A stretch of 64,000 nucleotides of DNA from Schistocephalus solidus. Lineage: Eukaryota; Platyhelminthes; Cestoda; Diphyllobothriidea; Diphyllobothriidae. The DNA lies in assembly GCA_017591395.1 (NCBI GenBank), contig WEDG01002118.1, positions 62,001-126,000 on the forward strand, in the 5' to 3' direction. The notes beneath the pieces were generated by a model, which ran no database searches, was not told the origin of the DNA, and worked only from the letters and a program-made list of their open reading frames with translations. Both the position numbers and the translations under genes were made by a program. Of this stretch, positions 59,303 to 64,000 are shown one piece after another; the stretch's first letter is position 1, and each line of letters opens with the position of its first letter.

Positions 59303-62300
59303 AAGTCCGCCGTATATGTTTCAATTAAGGCAAATGAAGTAGTAAGCGAATTTTTGAAAAACTATTACTGCATAGAAAAAATTGATCAACTTATCATTTT
59401 AAAGTTCCTGGTTCTTGAAAAACGATCGTCTGCTTCAGAAATGAACCCTTGGAAATAAAAAATGTTCACATATAGCGATGACACATACCTTTTTAGTCAA
59501 TTAAAAACTGTTTTTCTTCATTTTTAACTAAATTTATTATTTTATAATATATTTGCTAGGGGTTTTTTGCACGAGATTTCTGCCAGCTGCTTTTCACTTT
59601 TTTAAGAATTAGAAACCTATTTTTCCGTTTATGTTGCACCATCTATTTGCTATTGTTGATTTATCTTTATTTGACTGTCTGCGAATAAGAAAACATGGAA
59701 AATTGGCCATCAAATAACGGCCATACTGTTTAAACTGATAACTTGTGGCTTTTATATTTCTTAATTACGTAAAAAGGAAAGTAAAAACTTTACAAATTAT
59801 TTTTAAATTTCTTCATAAATGACTTTTTAATTGCAGGCACTTTTAAGTAAACCAAATGTTAATTTGCCGATTTCGGGACAATGCCCAATCTATTAAGCAA
59901 AGCATCCCTTGTAATCGTTAGTTTTTCGCATTTTTATAACTTTTGCACATATATGATGAATTAAATTTGAAAAGTAGAAAGCAAAACTCTAAAGGAGCGT
60001 TAAATTAATAATCACAATTATCAATATCACGGTTCCTGGGTAATGTCACAGACTGTATTTTATTAAATTACAAATTTGACGAAAGATTGTCTTTTAGTTT
60101 GGTAATATTTTACAAAAATCTTATGTACCGTTTCATTAAAATTTCTATAATGTCGTAGCGGTGCGTCTAATGAAGTGGTTTTCAGGCATAAAAAATTATC
60201 AGAACTTACTTCAAAAAATGCATTTGTACTGTACGCAATTGACTTCATCGACCTACGATTTTTACGCAATTCCTAACAGGGAGGGTATAAAGCATGTAGT
60301 TTGACAAATCTGTGTCAAAAGCGAAAGGGTAACTTTTACTTTTTAACTGTTAGAGAATATGAACTAGGCTATGCAAGATTTTTCAACTAAGCTTTTAGAT
60401 ACCTTCTTGAAAATGTATTTGAATATGTTAGTGCATCAAAACTCAATGTACAATGGCATACTACTTAATTTATCATTACTTCTTGAGGACGGATTTGATG
60501 TTGACAAGAAGGAGTGCTAATCAAAAATGGCCTTTTTTCCTAACTAAATGTTTCTATGGTTATACCACACGATACTTATTATTACTGCTTCATCAAAGCA
60601 ATAGTTTAAATTAAAACAATTTTGTGAGTTAAAACAGCGACGTTCTTCCAATTATACGGAAGCAGATAATACTGAAAAGCCATTCAAACACCTAAGCTGA
60701 CAGCTCAATTCAGGGTTATCAATTTTTACAGCAAGAATTGAGATTGCCATTAAATTAAATTAGTTTCATCGTTTAACAACATCTACCCTTTAAACAGGTT
60801 ATCCGTAAGAAAGCACTTGCAAATGGTTTTATAAAGCGAGGCATTTTCAAATTAGGTTAAATGTTTTAACCAAGGCGTCTGTAAAAACAGTTTTTCTGGT
60901 GAATTTTGGTTCAATTTGTTTGAATTGCGCAGAAACGTATTTGACACGTAAGTGCTGGGGCAGCTTGCATGAAAAAGAAACAGATTTTCCTATCTTTTCA
61001 ACAAAGATTTCAATAGGAATGCATTGCATGATCTTTTCAGTTACATACGTTCAAAATGAAATACATCCCTTTATTTCAAAATAAAAACTTCCTAGATAGA
61101 AGGATCAGGACGTCTTAAACTCTACATATGTGCATGCGGACAAAAACATACGAGACGGTCATAAAATGCAGGCTTAAGACTACGGGCAAGAAATAAATTC
61201 TGGACATACTCATTAACCACGATTTGCAGTAAGTATTTTCAAACAAATGCATTATTTAAATCAATTTGATCTGTAATTGTCAAGCCTTTCTACAGGAAAT
61301 ACCTTATTTGCACCCGCATGTCAGCAGACTCGATGGTATAGTTGCCAGTATACGATTTTGCTTCTAGCAGCTATTTGCAAAGCATCTATTATTGACGGCA
61401 CGCATATGCCTTACGAAGTAGAACGCCAAACGATTATCAAGATCTCTTTGCTGCAAACAAGCGACCGCAGTAACATGGCAGTATTTATCTTATTAAATAA
61501 GCGGGATTTTCAAGAATATCTGGGAAGCTGGGGACAATTATACCAGTTTTCGAACATTTGAAAGAGAACAGAACGCATTTGCAGCAGACAGAACAAATTT
61601 TTGAATCGGCTTTAAGATACGTTCTTCTATTCGGTTCATCAACTGGACTTCATTGCGCGAGTTTATAGTATTCGGTTAATTGCTTAGAGTTTTAACTCAG
61701 TTTTATATTCTTCTATAATCACCTATCATTGACGAATTATCTTTTTGAGACGGAAAAAGAAAACTGTTTGCGTTTTACTGCAAATATATTTTTTTGCATT
61801 GCGTGTTTAACTTGGAGCACTTCAAGTGATTTGCAAAGATTTAAAATATTTTGCTTTTACCTTAGTCTACCTTAAAAGCGTAAATGGCTTTGGACTGAAG
61901 AAGAAAAAAGTCTGGAAATTATTTTGAAAAAACACTTCTCTAAAGTATTTTCCTCCATTTTCTGACTTTTGAATTTCTATTTTGTTCTCTCATCGACTGT
62001 TACTCTATTTCTTTCTCTCATTTATTGATATCTTTTGTAAAGTAACCACTGATTGTGCTTTTGGAAAAATTGAAAAACTTTAAAAAATTAAATGCAAATA
62101 AATTATTATTTAATAACGAAAAAAGCAGAGATTTTTAAGAAGAGGGGCCCTAACATAGCTAAAAATGAATGAGATAAACAGAGTCGGATAACATCAATTA
62201 CCTTTTAGCCGGAATTAGCCCATTTTTCTCAAAACCTCGCAAAACAACAATTGGATTTTTTATATTTGATATTAAATTGGCAAACAATTAACGAACAGGA

Positions 62301-63429
62301 TACTTTTTTGTCACAGAGAAAGCTACTGACCGGCAGTTTGGAGTATTCTTCTGCTTTCAGTATACACAATTTATTTGACGTTAAAATCACAAGCTCAAAT
62401 TACCTGGATTTTGACATTAAAGAACCTTTTGAGTTCAAAATGTGCTCAAGTAAATTCTAAACTTTCTTAGCATTAGCAATTTACAAAAGATATTCCTTTC
62501 TGAAAACGGCTTAGGAAACAGTACTCACACACAAAGGTCACGTTGATTCTTCATTGTAAGAAATAAAACAGCAAAACTCAACTCGTGACTACTGAAACCT
62601 GTAGGTTTTGGTTCGGAGCAGGTTGCTCAACATATAGCCTGGAGTTTAATTAATATTTAATAAAAACCTGACAATTCTATTTGAGAATTGTTTGCATGAA
62701 AAAGGCCCAGATGACTTTGGATGATTCCTGAATCTGATATTTTTATCGTTGATTTTGCTTTATTTAAGTACTGAGGAAACGATATCGCAATATTTAACTT
62801 TTAGAATTATAGGCGTGGTTGTAAGCAATTAACAATTAAATTGAAACCCTATACAACAGAAACAAATTGCTAAAAGATGGCTGAGCACGACAGAGTAATT
62901 CCTGGTGGATTTGCTAGACTGAGAGACGAATACGCTTTATTTTGAAAATATCATTCAAACTTTTTAGCAAAAAAAGTGGTTCCATTCATTCAGACCATAA
63001 GATACATTAACAGAATCAAAAGGTTTAAACTGGGCATCTAACAGGACACAATATAAATCTCTAATTCTTGATTTTGGTCTCTTTGCATGTAAGAAAGCGT
63101 GATGGAAATGAATGTAAAAAAGGTGGGTATGCACATGGGATAAAAAGACTTCACAACAATTAATTCAGAATTTTAGGGGATGGAAACCGTTGGCAACGAT
63201 CAGCGAATTGTTTAACCATTGTAAAGTGTCTTTCGATTGCTGTTTCCACTTAAACAAATATAAGAAACACCGGCAGCATTAGAAAGCATTTGGCGGATGC
63301 ATTTTACAATCCGCAAATACTTTTAAGCAATGCTGGAAAAGTAACAGGAGAAAAATTGCGAATGATGGGAAGAATACTAATATCTACAAATCGCCAGATC
63401 AAGGATTGAGGTGTGTTGTAGGGATGTAA
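59303..63429. other. Anonymous AT-rich sequence
   Basis: No gene or nameable repeat was seen. The open frame at 61277-61561 (+, 94 codons) is unrecognised and probably chance. Confidence 0.45.
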
Positions 63430-64000
63430 ACGGAAAATATAACAAATAAGTTAACGGATTCTAGTAAATTAGATTACCAACACGAAAAGGAATGGAAGAT
63501 TGGATGTCAGCAGGACGCCAAGGTACCGGAAGGAAGATGCCTCGGTGAAGAGGACAACCAAAGATTCAGGACTAGAAGAGGACCACAGTCGAAAACCACA
63601 CTGAACATATTTTTGATTGCTCAGAAGAAAACCATTGTATGAAAACCATGCTGAGACATGGTCCAGACCATCATTCAAAGACTAAAGATGCGTCTGGTCT
63701 TTAAGAAGATGGCCAACCACCATATATTCGGCACATTTTATATGCAGACAGTCACTTGGCGATCTCAAATCATCATTGTGGGAGGAGAAGAGGTGAAGAA
63801 ATAAATTGGAACCCTGAAGAACTCAGAAGATTTTAAGCAAGACTTCTGCTTTCTGCTTGCCGGATTGTTTTAATTAAATGTTGTGAGTTATATAGTCTTC
63901 GAGCCACGAAACCGCCAACAAATTAGCCAAAGAAGGATTTTTTGTTCAAAGGAGATGGCGCGGGATTGTATTGAAGGCAGAGGAGAAGTCACGTTATGCG
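63430..64000 (-). mobile_element. LINE reverse-transcriptase fragment, decayed, cut by window edge
   Basis: Minus-strand translation from the window edge gives AFNTIPRHLL (the conserved SAFNTI-P box of non-LTR RTs). After several stops come LNDGLDHVSAWFSYNGFLLS (the L--DL--IS-W---N-L-LN block) and ASSFRYLGVLLTSNL (the YLGV block). The spacing between blocks is roughly that of a LINE RT. The ADD catalytic region is unrecognisable. Frames change at least once. The clade is not determined (Jockey/CR1-like order). It continues beyond 64000. Confidence 0.65.

Noticed and set aside
1..64000. CRISPR arrays, bacterial operons or phage genes
   Set aside because: No regularly spaced repeats, no clustered long open frames and no ribosome-binding pattern; the content is eukaryotic.

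Overview
The window reads as AT-rich, gene-poor eukaryotic nuclear DNA in which most recognisable content is retrotransposon debris. Nothing prokaryotic is present: there are no operons, and most open frames are short and protein-unlike. Several things point to an invertebrate, most likely a flatworm: multiple Penelope-like elements (PLEs) with reverse transcriptase plus GIY-YIG endonuclease, tRNA-derived SINE-like repeats, a LINE reverse-transcriptase fragment, and a divergent rhodopsin-like GPCR. The flatworm placement is inferred from the style of these families; no species marker was seen.

Layout. 1-5.5 kb holds no gene, only SINE-like repeats near 3.4, 4.5 and 4.75 kb. 5530-6326 (-) is a GC-rich Pro/Glu-rich open block bounded by splice-like sites, probably an internal exon of an unknown gene. 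A (TA)28 microsatellite lies at 9.7 kb. 9836-11514 (-) is a decayed PLE ('PLE A') whose 5' part is repeated as direct and inverted fragments up to 12.5 kb. 13514-14671 (-) is a single-exon seven-transmembrane receptor interrupted by four in-frame stops with no frameshift. 15-33 kb is mostly anonymous AT-rich sequence with a few SINE-like copies (22.3, 22.5, 31.0 kb), a tRNA-like segment (22.7 kb) and a short tandem duplication (20.0 kb).

33053-36240 holds the best-preserved mobile element ('PLE B'). It has a minus-strand RT and GIY-YIG gene, roughly 927-bp inverted terminal arms, and a possible 10-bp target-site duplication. 38-48 kb carries isolated PLE-terminus-like motifs (38.4, 43.05, 44.6 kb), two SINE-like copies, a GC-rich block (41.1-42.0 kb), a possible short exon (43.3-43.45 kb) and a possible first exon of a type II membrane protein (45.5-45.7 kb). 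48587-50726 (-) is a third, decayed PLE ('PLE C') with two tandem terminal repeats. 52.8-59.3 kb holds diverged repeat pairs and a tRNA-like head. The right edge (63.4-64.0 kb) enters a decayed LINE.

How the parts relate. The three PLE bodies all lie on the minus strand and carry the family's two enzymes: an RT, and a GIY-YIG nuclease thought to cut the target. Their 3' ends share a motif resembling the hammerhead-ribozyme core known from PLE terminal repeats: a CTGATGA-like box, a short hairpin, then CGAAAC, then an AATAAA-like sequence. No copy looks able to encode an intact protein. Host coding content is sparse: one receptor pseudogene and up to three candidate exons. All coordinates come from reading the sequence; no database search was possible.
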